Shown piece after piece: positions 35,637 through 43,632 of a stretch of 64,000 nt of DNA (positions are counted from its first letter, which is position 1; each line of letters starts with the position of its first letter). The DNA is from Verrucomicrobiales bacterium (lineage in GTDB: Bacteria; Verrucomicrobiota; Verrucomicrobiia; Limisphaerales; CANJXF01), in assembly GCA_947478865.1 (NCBI GenBank), contig CANJXF010000019.1, positions 1 to 64,000 on the forward strand, in the 5' to 3' direction. A model generated the notes under the pieces. It had not been told where the DNA came from, did not search any database, and was given only the letters and a program-made list of their open reading frames with translations. Both the position numbers and the translations under genes were made by a program.

Positions 35637-36224
35637 ATGACCTCGATTCTAACCACCTTCGCGCGACGGATTACCCTGCTCGCACTGACCTCTCTGGCCA
35701 TCACCATGAACGCTGACACGGCAACCAACAAAACCCTCTTCGACTTTCAGGCCACGACCCATGCGCCCGCCTGGGAAGTGGTCAACGACGATGTGATGGG
35801 CGGTGTTTCCACGAGTCGATTTCAGGTGCTGACCAACGGTTGCAGCGTTTTCAGCGGCACGGTGCGGCTGGAGAACAACGGCGGGTTCGCCTCCGTCCGC
35901 TCCGCGCCCGTGCGCGAGAACCTCGCCAGCCTCACCGCTTTCGTCCTGCGGGTGCGCGGAGATGGGCGCCGTTACAAATTCAGCGTGCGCACCGGGGCGG
36001 GATTCGACGCCCCGCTTTACCAATGCAGTTTCACGACGAAGCCAGGCGAATGGGAGGAGCATCGGCTGGCGTTCGGCGATTTCGTCCCCACCTTCCGTGG
36101 CCGGGTGCTGACCGACGTGCCGCCGCTGGATCCTGCGAAGGTCGCCTCGGTCGGCTTCCTCATCTCGGACAAACAGGCCGGGCCGTTCCGGCTGGAGATT
36201 GGCTGGATCAAAGCCTCACGCTAA
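35637..36224 (+). CDS. CIA30-family protein
   Basis: A 195-residue protein with an N-terminal hydrophobic export segment (RRITLLALTSLAITMNADT). VVNDDVMGGVSTSRFQV and GGFASVRSAP match the start of the CIA30 beta-sandwich domain, followed by LRVRGDGRRYKFSVRT and VASVGFLISDKQAGPFRLEI. CIA30 is named after a complex I assembly factor, but bacterial secreted versions have no proven function; carbohydrate-binding-like beta sandwich is the safest description. ATG at 35637; a weak purine stretch precedes it. Confidence 0.82.
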   Translation: MTSILTTFARRITLLALTSLAITMNADTATNKTLFDFQATTHAPAWEVVNDDVMGGVSTSRFQVLTNGCSVFSGTVRLENNGGFASVRSAPVRENLASLTAFVLRVRGDGRRYKFSVRTGAGFDAPLYQCSFTTKPGEWEEHRLAFGDFVPTFRGRVLTDVPPLDPAKVASVGFLISDKQAGPFRLEIGWIKASR

Positions 36225-36621
36225 GGACCCATGCCCCACGCCTACCTGCGTGTGGAAGCCCCGAACGGTCGCGGGTCAATTCATCCACGGCGGCGGTGAT
36301 GGCCTCGGGCCCCGGTACGGGTGATGGATTGGTCCCCCGATGGCGGGTTCCTCGGCGTGAACAACACCCTCGCCTCGATGCTCCAAATCCGTGGCAGCAG
36401 CGGACGTGAGTCCGCTCTAACTCCTCCTGCGGGTGGAAAAGAAGTGAGCCGACTCACGTCGGCTGCCACGAGTAGGGAGTTGCCCGCCTGGTCAAAGCGC
36501 GGAATTCAGAATGCGGGACGCGGACGCCACCCGGGGCATCGAAGCGAAGGTCAAAAAAAGGCGAAATTAACCATGGCCCAATTGACCGTAATTCATTAGA
36601 CATTTGCCGACGTACCACTTT
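36225..36621. other. Gene-poor gap with paired hairpin repeat
   Basis: No convincing gene. A short frame around 36321-36390 (MDWSPDGGFLGVNNTLASM) may be a fragment of a former coding region, but I cannot place it. The REP-like pair at 36393-36467 is inside. The promoter of the next gene should be near its right end. Confidence 0.45.
36393..36467. repeat. Two head-to-head copies of a short hairpin element (BIME-like)
   Basis: AGCGGAC-GTGA-GTCCGCT (36399-36416) and AGCCGAC-TCAC-GTCGGCT (36447-36464) are 7-bp stems with complementary tetraloops. The reverse complement of the second, with its flank GGCTGCC, matches the first and its flank GGCAGC. This is an inverted pair of one element, like bacterial interspersed mosaic elements. 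Confidence 0.7.
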
Positions 36622-37887
36622 ATGAAAAAATCCATCAACCGCCGCCAGTTTATCGCCGCGGCCTCAATCACCTCCCTGGCCCTGGTCGCGTGCCGTTCCG
36701 CAAAAGTTGCCGGCCGCGCGGGCGCAGGTGCTTCGGCACGGTTCTTTTTCACTTCGCAGGGGAAAACGGCCATGATGAACGCCGACGGGACCGGCCTGCG
36801 TTATTTTGATTTCAAAGAGCCGGGGCAAGTCACCTGGCAGCCGTTTGGTTTCCTGGGGGACGGTCATCGCGTCCTGTTCCTGAGCATGGAGGCGCGCCGT
36901 GACGGGCCGGGCAAACCGTTCGAAGAGTATTACCACCAGACGCCCACCCACATCTGGATTCACGACCTGGACAAAGGAACTTTGACCGAGGTCGCCCATC
37001 GAGACCGGCTGTCGCCCTTCTACGGGGGCGGACCTCTGATCAAAGACAGCCGTTTCCTCATGCAGGTCGTGCGCAAGGGCAACACCCAGATCTACAGCAT
37101 GAACCTGGACGGCTCGGACGCGCAGGAATTTACCCGGTCCGGAGAAGGCTTTCCCTACGGGCTGAGCGTGAGTCCGGACGGCCGCCGGGTGGCCTTTCAC
37201 CTGGCCACCCCATCGGGCTACCAGGTCTGGGTGAGCGACGCCGACGGGCGCAATCGGGTGAAGGTGGCGGGCCTCCCCGAACATTTATATTTCGGCCCCC
37301 GATGGTCGGCCGACGGCGGCTGGCTCTTTTTCCACGACTGCCTGCACCGCGAGGATCCCGGCCATGATTGGGCCGATGTGTATTTGTGCCGGCCGGATGG
37401 CTCGGAGGTGCGCCATCTGACCAAGGACCGGGAGGTGTGGTTCGGGGCGACCTACGGCTCCCTTGAAAATCACAGCGGCGGTTCTGAGACGCTCTATTGG
37501 TCGCAGGACGGGAAAGTGCTTTGCTCCCGGCGCCTGCCCGGGTCCAAAGTCCCCTGGGAATTCCAGGCGCAACGCCCCGACACGGATCATTTCAATCGCG
37601 ATTACAAACCCGAACTCGCGCGGGGCGGCACTGAGGTCTGCAAGATCGATCCGCGCGACGGTTCGGTCACGCGAATCACCCGGCCCGGAGAAGGAGTCTG
37701 GGACTTCCGCGCGAGCGAATCGCCGGACGGCAAGCACATCGTCTTCTGCCGCGCGAAAACCGGCGCGTCTGCGGCGATCTGGATGATGAACTCCGACGGC
37801 ACGAACCAGCGCGAACTGACCCAAGGCATTGACCAACGCGGAGCCGACCATCCCCGTTGGGTGCCGCAGGGGAGGAAGGAAGTTTAG
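36622..37887 (+). CDS. Exported PD40/TolB-like beta-propeller protein
   Basis: The ATG at 36622 gives 421 residues beginning with a twin-arginine lipoprotein-like signal (INRRQFIAAASITSLALVAC). Repeated propeller elements follow: GKTAMMNADGTGLRYFD, GNTQIYSMNLDGSDAQEFT, GYQVWVSDADGRNRVKV, SAAIWMMNSDGTNQRELTQ; N/S-x-DGT/S-x-x is the WD40-like PD40 signature seen in TolB and in oligogalacturonate lyases. A sugar-lyase role is possible given the region but not proven; it may be a periplasmic binding scaffold. Confidence 0.75.
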   Translation: MKKSINRRQFIAAASITSLALVACRSAKVAGRAGAGASARFFFTSQGKTAMMNADGTGLRYFDFKEPGQVTWQPFGFLGDGHRVLFLSMEARRDGPGKPFEEYYHQTPTHIWIHDLDKGTLTEVAHRDRLSPFYGGGPLIKDSRFLMQVVRKGNTQIYSMNLDGSDAQEFTRSGEGFPYGLSVSPDGRRVAFHLATPSGYQVWVSDADGRNRVKVAGLPEHLYFGPRWSADGGWLFFHDCLHREDPGHDWADVYLCRPDGSEVRHLTKDREVWFGATYGSLENHSGGSETLYWSQDGKVLCSRRLPGSKVPWEFQAQRPDTDHFNRDYKPELARGGTEVCKIDPRDGSVTRITRPGEGVWDFRASESPDGKHIVFCRAKTGASAAIWMMNSDGTNQRELTQGIDQRGADHPRWVPQGRKEV

Positions 37888-38556
37888 AGGGCGCAAACCG
37901 TGAAACGCGGAGGCCGGAGCGCGGAACGCAGAATTGAGAATTGTGGATTAGGAATAAAGCAGACAGATCGCGGAGGGCAGGAGTATAAAAAAAACCGGGT
38001 CAAACAGCCAGAGGGTGGCGGAGCGGCCCGGGGAATTTCGATGGGTTCATGGCAGGTTCGAATGTCACCGCTGATGCGGCCCAGAACCGGAATGCCGCAC
38101 CGTATTCGTCAAAGGCTTCAAAGATCAGGCCACCCCCACGCTGAACCATTTTGCCCGGTGGAGACGACGCGCTTAGGAGGGTTGGACGCGGCCGGGGGCC
38201 AATCCTTCGCGTCTCTGGAACGATTGCAGGTCCGTTAATGCAGAGGATAAGGCAACTGAAGCGAAGGAGAGATTCACACCTAGGCGCAGGCGGTAGGAGT
38301 TCACGCAAGGCCAATGACACGATCCGATCCGTGATGGGGACGATCGGACGCGATAAAATCGTGGACCGCCGTTGGCCGCCTGCGGGTCCGTAAACCGGAA
38401 CTGGCCAGGCAAAACTTCGGTGACGCCGCCAAGCGAGGTCCAACTGCTCATGGGCCGGCTGTCGTTAGACTAGTGTCCATAGACAACTTCTCCACTCCGG
38501 TTGGTTGCTCCTGGAACACTTGTGATTTCCACACGGCCACCGCCACGAGGCGCGGT
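37888..38556. other. Gene-poor gap with a decayed gene end
   Basis: No intact gene between the PD40 propeller and the potassium channel. The remnant at 38338-38451 is inside. The rest has no frame that resembles a known protein, on either strand. Confidence 0.5.
38338..38451 (-). pseudogene. Remnant: C-terminal end of a secreted autotransport-tail-like protein
   Basis: On the minus strand the DNA reads MSSWTSLGGVTEVLPGQF then RFTDPQAANGGPRFYRVRS. W-x-x-L-G-x-V-T and the closing F-Y-R-V-R-S element are standard final residues of secreted proteins in this lineage (compare SQSFYRLER in the chimera). There is a stop seven codons upstream of the ATG-like triplet, and the frame runs on into unrelated sequence downstream, so only a fragment remains. 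Confidence 0.6.
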
Positions 38557-39441
38557 CTAGACGTCCAGCTTGGCTCCGCACTGCTGGCAGTGGCGGGCGC
38601 GGGCGTCGTGGCCATCCCATCCGCATTGATGGCAGTGCCGATCGGAGCGGCGGCGGGATATCTCGCGCCCGAGTTCTGCACTAACGATGCCAGTCGGCAC
38701 GGCCAGGATGGCAAACCCGGTCAGCATGATGATGGACGCCATTATTTTGCCGAGGACCGTGACGGGCGTCAGATCGCCATAGCCGACGGTGGTAATGGTG
38801 ACGATGGCCCAATAGATCGACTGAGGGATGTTGCTGAACCCGGGATTAGCCGAGTGTTCGAGCAGGTACATCACCGTGCCTTCCACGCAGACGAGGGCGA
38901 GGACGCTGAAAAGAAAAACCGATATCTTCGCGCGGCTGGCCAGCAGCGCGTTGAGGAGAACACCCGCCTCGCCGATGTGATGCGCCATCTTGAGCACGCG
39001 GAACATCCGCAGCAGGCGCAGCACCCGGAGGATCATCAGGTAATGGGAGCCGGCCAGGAATAGCTCCAGGTAGCCAGGCGCAAAGGCGAGAAGATCGATG
39101 ACGCCAAAGAAGCTGGCGGCATAATACATCGGCCGCCGCACCACCCAGAGGCGAAGGATGTATTCGATCGTGAACACGAGAGTGAACGCCCACTCAGCGA
39201 CTTGAAAGACAAGCTCATGAGAGGTTCGGAGCGAGTCAACACTCTCCAGCGCCACCACGAGCACGCTGATCCCGATGAGCCAGAGTAGAACGATATCGAA
39301 GGCTCGTCCCGCGGCTGTGTCCGAAAGGAAGATGATCCGCCAAAGCCTTTCGCGAAACGGGCCCGAGGCGGGTTCAGTGGAACTGAACGACGCGCGTTGC
39401 CCCGAAGGGTTCGTCGGCGATTTCATCGGTGCGGCTAACAT
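38557..39441 (-). CDS. Voltage-gated potassium channel with C-terminal zinc ribbon
   Basis: A 294-residue six-helix channel. The pore contains T-T-V-G-Y-G-D (217-223), the potassium selectivity filter. S4 is RVLRLLRMFRVLKMAHH with regularly spaced Arg/Lys. After S6 (SIIMLTGFAILAVPTGIVSA) the tail has a zinc ribbon, C270-x2-C273 and C285-x2-C288 (CHQCGW ... CQQCGAKL). This arrangement of KvAP-like channel plus CxxC ribbon is seen in some bacterial genomes, but its function there is unknown. ATG at 39441 or 39426 are both possible starts; neither has a clear ribosome site. Confidence 0.9.
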   Translation of the reverse strand: MLAAPMKSPTNPSGQRASFSSTEPASGPFRERLWRIIFLSDTAAGRAFDIVLLWLIGISVLVVALESVDSLRTSHELVFQVAEWAFTLVFTIEYILRLWVVRRPMYYAASFFGVIDLLAFAPGYLELFLAGSHYLMILRVLRLLRMFRVLKMAHHIGEAGVLLNALLASRAKISVFLFSVLALVCVEGTVMYLLEHSANPGFSNIPQSIYWAIVTITTVGYGDLTPVTVLGKIMASIIMLTGFAILAVPTGIVSAELGREISRRRSDRHCHQCGWDGHDARARHCQQCGAKLDV

Positions 39442-39675
39442 GGCATCGCAATGTCCGAAGTCCAGCCCGTTCCACCTTCGCCATTCCCCGGTTGACTTAG
39501 CTATCCCTGATCATTTCTTACAGCGGGCTAGACCGATCGGACCCGGTCGGAGCATCGGTCAGCCTAATGCCTCTGGAATGGAACGGCCCTTCTCCGGCGC
39601 CCGGACGGTCTCCGCCCGCCGCGGGTGGCGGAGGAGAGTGGGTCCGGGTTTTTCGAGGTCTCGCTGCCTGGCAAG

Positions 39676-39705
39676 GCGCTGCGAGCGGGGACCGCTCGCG
39701 GTCCG
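39676..39705. repeat. Dispersed palindromic repeat, copy 2
   Basis: This 30-base unit differs from copy 1 (30932-30961) only at one loop position; GCGAGCGG (39681-39688) and CCGCTCGC (39692-39699) are the stem. Confidence 0.7.
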
Positions 39706-39931
39706 CCGCTTATCGCCAGGGTGCGCCGGCCGAGGTGCTGGCCTGGCTCGGACCCGCGCCGGCTACGGCTGATCCTTTGGGCGCAACCAGTGATTTTTGT
39801 CGATCAAATGCGATGCGTTCCAGCCTTCATGGAGTTAGGTCGAGTCGTTCGAGGAGCTGGCACGGGGTTTCTGTCGATCGGAAAAAGCTGGGTGAAGCGC
39901 GCGCGGCTTTCGGGCAGCTACCGCTAAAATT

Positions 39932-39958
39932 GGCGGGTGGCACCCGATGCCACCCGCC
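39932..39958. other. Strong intergenic hairpin
   Basis: GGCGGGTGGCA and TGCCACCCGCC form a perfect 11-bp stem with a five-base loop. No T-run follows on either side (gcggtcccgg to the right), so it is not a standard terminator. It might be a transcript-stabilising or REP-like element. Confidence 0.5.
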
Positions 39959-40102
39959 GCGGTCCCGGAGGCAAACCCCCGACCCCGTGTCAAACAACGT
40001 TGTCACCCCCCGTTTGCCTCAAATTTCAATCGGTTGAGCAGATGCCTCAGAGGACTGGCTGCTCATTCATTCATAATTACCACCTTCCCCCCGGCATTGC
40101 CT

Positions 40103-40143
40103 AGTGACGTACGTCACTGACGAATGTCACTTAAATGTCACTT
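40103..40143. promoter_or_regulatory. Operator-like array: 16-bp palindrome plus two more half-sites
   Basis: AGTGACGT-ACGTCACT (40103-40118) is a perfect 16-bp palindrome. ATGTCACT follows twice (40124-40131 and 40135-40142), so the half-site RYGTCACT occurs three times in one direction. The array ends about 50 bases before the likely GTG start of the histidine kinase at 40194. Autoregulation by the NarL-type partner is a plausible guess. Confidence 0.5.
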
Positions 40144-40193
40144 TCGGGCTTCGCGGTGGACATCCGGAATGGCATTGGCTAAGCCTATTCCCC

Positions 40194-41975
40194 GTGTCCA
40201 GTCCAACGCCCAGATCCTTCACCCGCGCCCTCGGGCCGCATTGGCCGGTGGCCTGTGTGCTCGTCGCCGGGTGCGTGGCCACGGTGGTTCTTTGCGTCGG
40301 GCTGCGGAGCAAGGCGCTCTCCGCCGACCGGGCGCGCCTGCACGAAGAGGCCGGGATGCAGATGGAAATGATTGAGACCCGCATCGAACTGTTCGTTGAG
40401 ATGCTGCAACGCTTCCAGAATCAAATAATGCGAACGCCGGATCTGGACCTCTCGCATTGGGACGGGCTGGTGTGGGAATTGAATCTGCGCGGCAATTATC
40501 CCGGGCTGGCATCGGCTGGCTTCTGGCATTACCAACCGCCAGAGAAAGCATTTCCGGGGCGGGAAGCGTGGCAGGCCGTCGGATTAGCGCCACCGCACCA
40601 CACCGGTGAACCCGGCCAAGGACGTTTTATCCGCTCCTTTCATTCCATTGTTTATGACAGCATCGTTCAACCCTTTGCGACCGCCGCCGCCGGCGAAGCG
40701 TTGGTGCCGGACGAAAAACTTTGGGCGACGATTGCCTGGAACGTGGGGGTAGGTCCGGGTGCGCGGCCGGGCCAGGAAGTGTTTGATGGCCGGAGCCAAA
40801 TGCAGGACCGCGGTTTTCGGATCATGCTGCCGATCTTTTACCCGGAACGCCATTCCCGGGCGCTCATCCGGGAACGGCGCGCAGCGGCAGCCCCCGGTCC
40901 CCAACCGAACGGACCTGATCTCATCACGCAAAACGACTGGGGCAATTTCCGGGGGATTCTTTACGGCGACTTTGCCCTGAAACAATTCGTGGCCAGCACC
41001 CTCGGCACCCGCCCACGCGCGGTTGAATTCGTCATTTACGATGCCGAAGCGGTCTGGCGGGAGAACCCGGCCAGCCGGTTAACGCCGATCTTTGGCACCC
41101 CGCCTTCGCCCGGAGAACGGCCCTACCTCGAAGAGCGGCTGGAAATGAAACATTACAGCCGGCGGCTTGTTTTTGATTTTCGCACCACCCCGGCCTTCGC
41201 CCCGCACTCGCTGCGGCGCTGGCCGTTAATGGCCGGGTTGACCGGTGGATGCCTTACCCTGCTGGTCGCGGGGCTGGCCTACAGCCAGACGCGGGCCCGG
41301 CTGCGCGAAACGGTGGACGCAGCCCGACTGCGCGCGGCGAATGACCAGCTCGCCGTCGCCTTGCACGACCGCGAACGCATCAGCCGGGAACTGCACGATG
41401 GCGCCCTCCAATCCATTTACGCCCTGGGCCTTGGACTGGCCCATTGCCGGAACATTTTTCCGACTCAACCCGAGCGCGTCCCCTCGCTCATTTCCGAAAC
41501 GATGGATTCGATCAACACATTGGTGGCGGAGCTGCGGCAGTTCCTCCTGACCCTCGAGGCGGACGCATTGCAAGGCGGCTCGCTGGAACCAATGCTCAAT
41601 GCCATGGCCCGACGCGTCGAAATCACCACCTCCACCCGCGTCACGGTGCAGGTCGATCCCACGGTGGCCGCGGCCTTGCCTGCGGCCCAATCGCTGCATC
41701 TGATGAATCTGGTCCGGGAATCCGTGTCCAACTCGATCCGTCACGGCGAGCCCAAGGAGGTCACGGTGAACCTCAGTGCCGCCGACGGCGGCTGGCTTCT
41801 GGAGATCCGGGACGACGGCTGCGGTTTTGACCTGGACAAAATGGATGCTGGACCCGGCCATGGCCTGCGCAACCTGCGGGCGCGGGCGACGGAACTGGGC
41901 GCGTCGTTTGTGCTCGAATCCAAACCTGGCTCCGGCACACTGGTGCGCGTCAAATGCGGCCACAAAATTTCATGA
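40194..41975 (+). CDS. Sensor histidine kinase, CHASE sensor plus HisKA_3 (NarL-type)
   Basis: GTG at 40194 is preferred (593 residues) because the longer in-frame start at 40104 would place the operator array inside the gene. Domains in order: a first TM helix (VACVLVAGCVATVVLCVGL), an extracytoplasmic CHASE-like sensor (GLRSKALSAD... GLASAGFWHY ... RGFRIMLPIFYPERHSRALI), a second TM (WPLMAGLTGGCLTLLVAGLA), then HisKA_3 with H-box ISRELHDGALQSIYALGLG (phospho-His near residue 401) and an HATPase with N-box ESVSNSIRHG and the G box DDGCGFD. It senses an unknown outside signal and phosphorylates the regulator it overlaps by 4 bases. Confidence 0.9.
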   Translation: MSSPTPRSFTRALGPHWPVACVLVAGCVATVVLCVGLRSKALSADRARLHEEAGMQMEMIETRIELFVEMLQRFQNQIMRTPDLDLSHWDGLVWELNLRGNYPGLASAGFWHYQPPEKAFPGREAWQAVGLAPPHHTGEPGQGRFIRSFHSIVYDSIVQPFATAAAGEALVPDEKLWATIAWNVGVGPGARPGQEVFDGRSQMQDRGFRIMLPIFYPERHSRALIRERRAAAAPGPQPNGPDLITQNDWGNFRGILYGDFALKQFVASTLGTRPRAVEFVIYDAEAVWRENPASRLTPIFGTPPSPGERPYLEERLEMKHYSRRLVFDFRTTPAFAPHSLRRWPLMAGLTGGCLTLLVAGLAYSQTRARLRETVDAARLRAANDQLAVALHDRERISRELHDGALQSIYALGLGLAHCRNIFPTQPERVPSLISETMDSINTLVAELRQFLLTLEADALQGGSLEPMLNAMARRVEITTSTRVTVQVDPTVAAALPAAQSLHLMNLVRESVSNSIRHGEPKEVTVNLSAADGGWLLEIRDDGCGFDLDKMDAGPGHGLRNLRARATELGASFVLESKPGSGTLVRVKCGHKIS

Positions 41976-42607
41976 GCGAAGACCAACCCGTGCGCGTGTT
42001 TCTGGTGGACGATCATAAGGTGGTGCGGATTGGGCTGCGGACCCTGTTGTCGGATTCACCATTGATCCGCGTGATCGGCGAGGCGGGAACGGTGGGGGAG
42101 GCGATGGCCGGCTGCGCACAATTGAATCCGGACGTGGTGCTGATGGACATTCGCCTGCCCGACGGCACCGGCGTGGAGGGAACGCGGCGCATCAAAGCAC
42201 TTTTACCAGCCACCCGGGTTCTGATCCTTACCTCCTACGCGGATGATGAAACCATTCTGAACGCCATCGAAGCCGGGGCGGACGGGTATCTGCTGAAGGA
42301 AGTGGATAATCTCGATCTGGCCGCAGCGGTGATTCATGTCGCCCGCGGCGGAGCGATGCTGGATCCCTCGGTGGCCCGGCGCATCCTCAACCAACACCGC
42401 GCCGAAAGCGCCGCCAGCAAGCCCTCCCTTTCCGCCCAGGAACAGCGGCTGCTTGACCTGGTGGCCGGCGGCTGCACGAACAAGGAAATCGCCGAGACCC
42501 TGGGGCTGGGAGAAAACACGGTGCGAAATTACCTCAGCCGGCTCTACCAAAAACTGCACGTCTCCAACCGCGCGCAGGCGGTGGCGGTCCATCAAGCCCG
42601 TCCATAA
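41972..42607 (+). CDS. NarL/FixJ-family response regulator
   Basis: ATG at 41972 sits in an ATGA overlap with the kinase stop, so the pair is co-translated. A 211-residue receiver-HTH protein: DVVLMDIRLPDGTGVEG with the phosphoacceptor Asp near residue 56, ILTSYADDETILNAIEAGAD and GYLLKEVD with the conserved Lys, then a LuxR-type HTH (QEQRLLDLVAGGCTNKEIAE, TLGLGENTVRNYLSRLY). Its targets are unknown; no target gene is adjacent. Confidence 0.93.
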   Translation: MSEDQPVRVFLVDDHKVVRIGLRTLLSDSPLIRVIGEAGTVGEAMAGCAQLNPDVVLMDIRLPDGTGVEGTRRIKALLPATRVLILTSYADDETILNAIEAGADGYLLKEVDNLDLAAAVIHVARGGAMLDPSVARRILNQHRAESAASKPSLSAQEQRLLDLVAGGCTNKEIAETLGLGENTVRNYLSRLYQKLHVSNRAQAVAVHQARP

Positions 42608-42961
42608 AGAGGTTGCCGAAAAAAAATTTGCATTCCAGACGCTGTGGACGACGATAAGCGCACGTTAGAACAAGTGAGAGTTCAGATTTGTTAGATCGTC
42701 AGCTTCCGGAGTGATGATTCGAGGCCCGGCAACCGGGAACAGTCCGTCTTCAGCATTCTTCTAAAGTTAGAAAAAATCATCATGACAAAATCATTAAACC
42801 TTTCCTGCCACCCCGCTGAGAATGAACTTCCAGACGCCTTTCACGCGCAGGGCAAGTGCAGCTTTCGGGATACCGGCGCACGCAACTAATCCGAAGGATC
42901 CAACGGAAGCCCCAGCCGGGGCCTCCCTCGGTCCAAAACAACACAACCCATCCAATTCTTT
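42608..42961. other. Intergenic region, nothing recognised
   Basis: No gene. I see two small inverted repeats (CCCGG-CAA-CCGGG, 42725-42737, and TTCTAA-AG-TTAGAA, 42759-42772, followed by A's) and GCCCC-AGCC-GGGGC (42909-42922). None is strong enough to call a terminator or operator. The promoter of the hydroxylase gene should lie here. Confidence 0.4.
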
Positions 42962-43534
42962 ATGACTACTTTCCTTTTCTGGTGTTCGGTCGGCGCGATC
43001 GCATCGACGATCTTCGCCTCGGTTTTCGAGTGGGTCCTGCATCGCTTTGTCATGCATCGGCCGGTCGGCCGATTCCGTTATCCATTCGAACGCCATGCCC
43101 TGGTCCATCACCAGATTTTCAAAGCCGATCACAGTTACCATCTCGTGAATGAAAACGATAAACACACAATCCCCATGGCCTGGTGGAATGGCCCCGCCCT
43201 GGTTGCGCTCAGTCAATTGCCGTTTTTAGCGCTCGCGTTTCTGCTGCAGAAATGGGGGCTCCTATGCGGCGCCGCGCTGGCGTTCACCGCCTACTACGCG
43301 GTTTACGAATACCTGCATTGGTGCATGCATTTGCCGCGCAAACGTCACGTGGAACGCTCGGGAATTTTCTTCCGCCTCAACGGCCACCATTTGCTGCACC
43401 ATCGTTACATGCACAAAAATTTCAACGTCGTATTGCCGCTGGCCGATCTGTTGTTCGGCACATTCATCCCGCGTTCCAGGGTGGCCTTCGCCCAGGCCCA
43501 GGGACCAGCCGTGCCCAACGTGCAACCGGCCTAG
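42962..43534 (+). CDS. Fatty acid hydroxylase superfamily membrane protein
   Basis: A 190-residue membrane protein with the full histidine-box set of the di-iron hydroxylase/desaturase superfamily: HRFVMH, HALVHHQ, HWCMH and HHLLHHRYMHKNF, and the closing VVLPLADLLFGTF typical of sterol desaturase-like hydroxylases. These enzymes insert oxygen into lipid or carotenoid chains. The HpnA-like gene follows 98 bases later, so a lipid or hopanoid-related role is a reasonable guess. Substrate unknown. Confidence 0.85.
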   Translation: MTTFLFWCSVGAIASTIFASVFEWVLHRFVMHRPVGRFRYPFERHALVHHQIFKADHSYHLVNENDKHTIPMAWWNGPALVALSQLPFLALAFLLQKWGLLCGAALAFTAYYAVYEYLHWCMHLPRKRHVERSGIFFRLNGHHLLHHRYMHKNFNVVLPLADLLFGTFIPRSRVAFAQAQGPAVPNVQPA

Positions 43535-43632
43535 CGACCCGCGCCAAGCCCCAATTCTCTTTCAAATAAAAAATTGGAGAAATGGCATGGGCAGGATGGA
43601 TTGAGCCAAAATTTTCTGTCACGCTAGGGGCG

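Larger units (their letters stand above)
39442..40193. other. Gene-poor gap with repeat, hairpin and operator-like array
   Basis: Between the divergent potassium channel and the histidine kinase no gene is visible. The gap holds the dispersed repeat at 39676-39705, the strong hairpin at 39932-39958 and the palindrome/half-site array at 40103-40143, each listed separately. Confidence 0.5.

Noticed and set aside
36321-36600. Small plus-strand frame MDWSPDGGFLGVNNTLASM... as a gene
   Set aside because: The frame runs into the hairpin repeat pair and has no family match I recognise; at most a fragment.
39932-39958. Hairpin as a rho-independent terminator
   Set aside because: The stem is strong but there is no T-run on either side.
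43550-43580. CCAATT/AATTGG inverted repeat after the hydroxylase gene as a terminator
   Set aside because: The stem is short and A/T-rich with a long loop; too weak to call.
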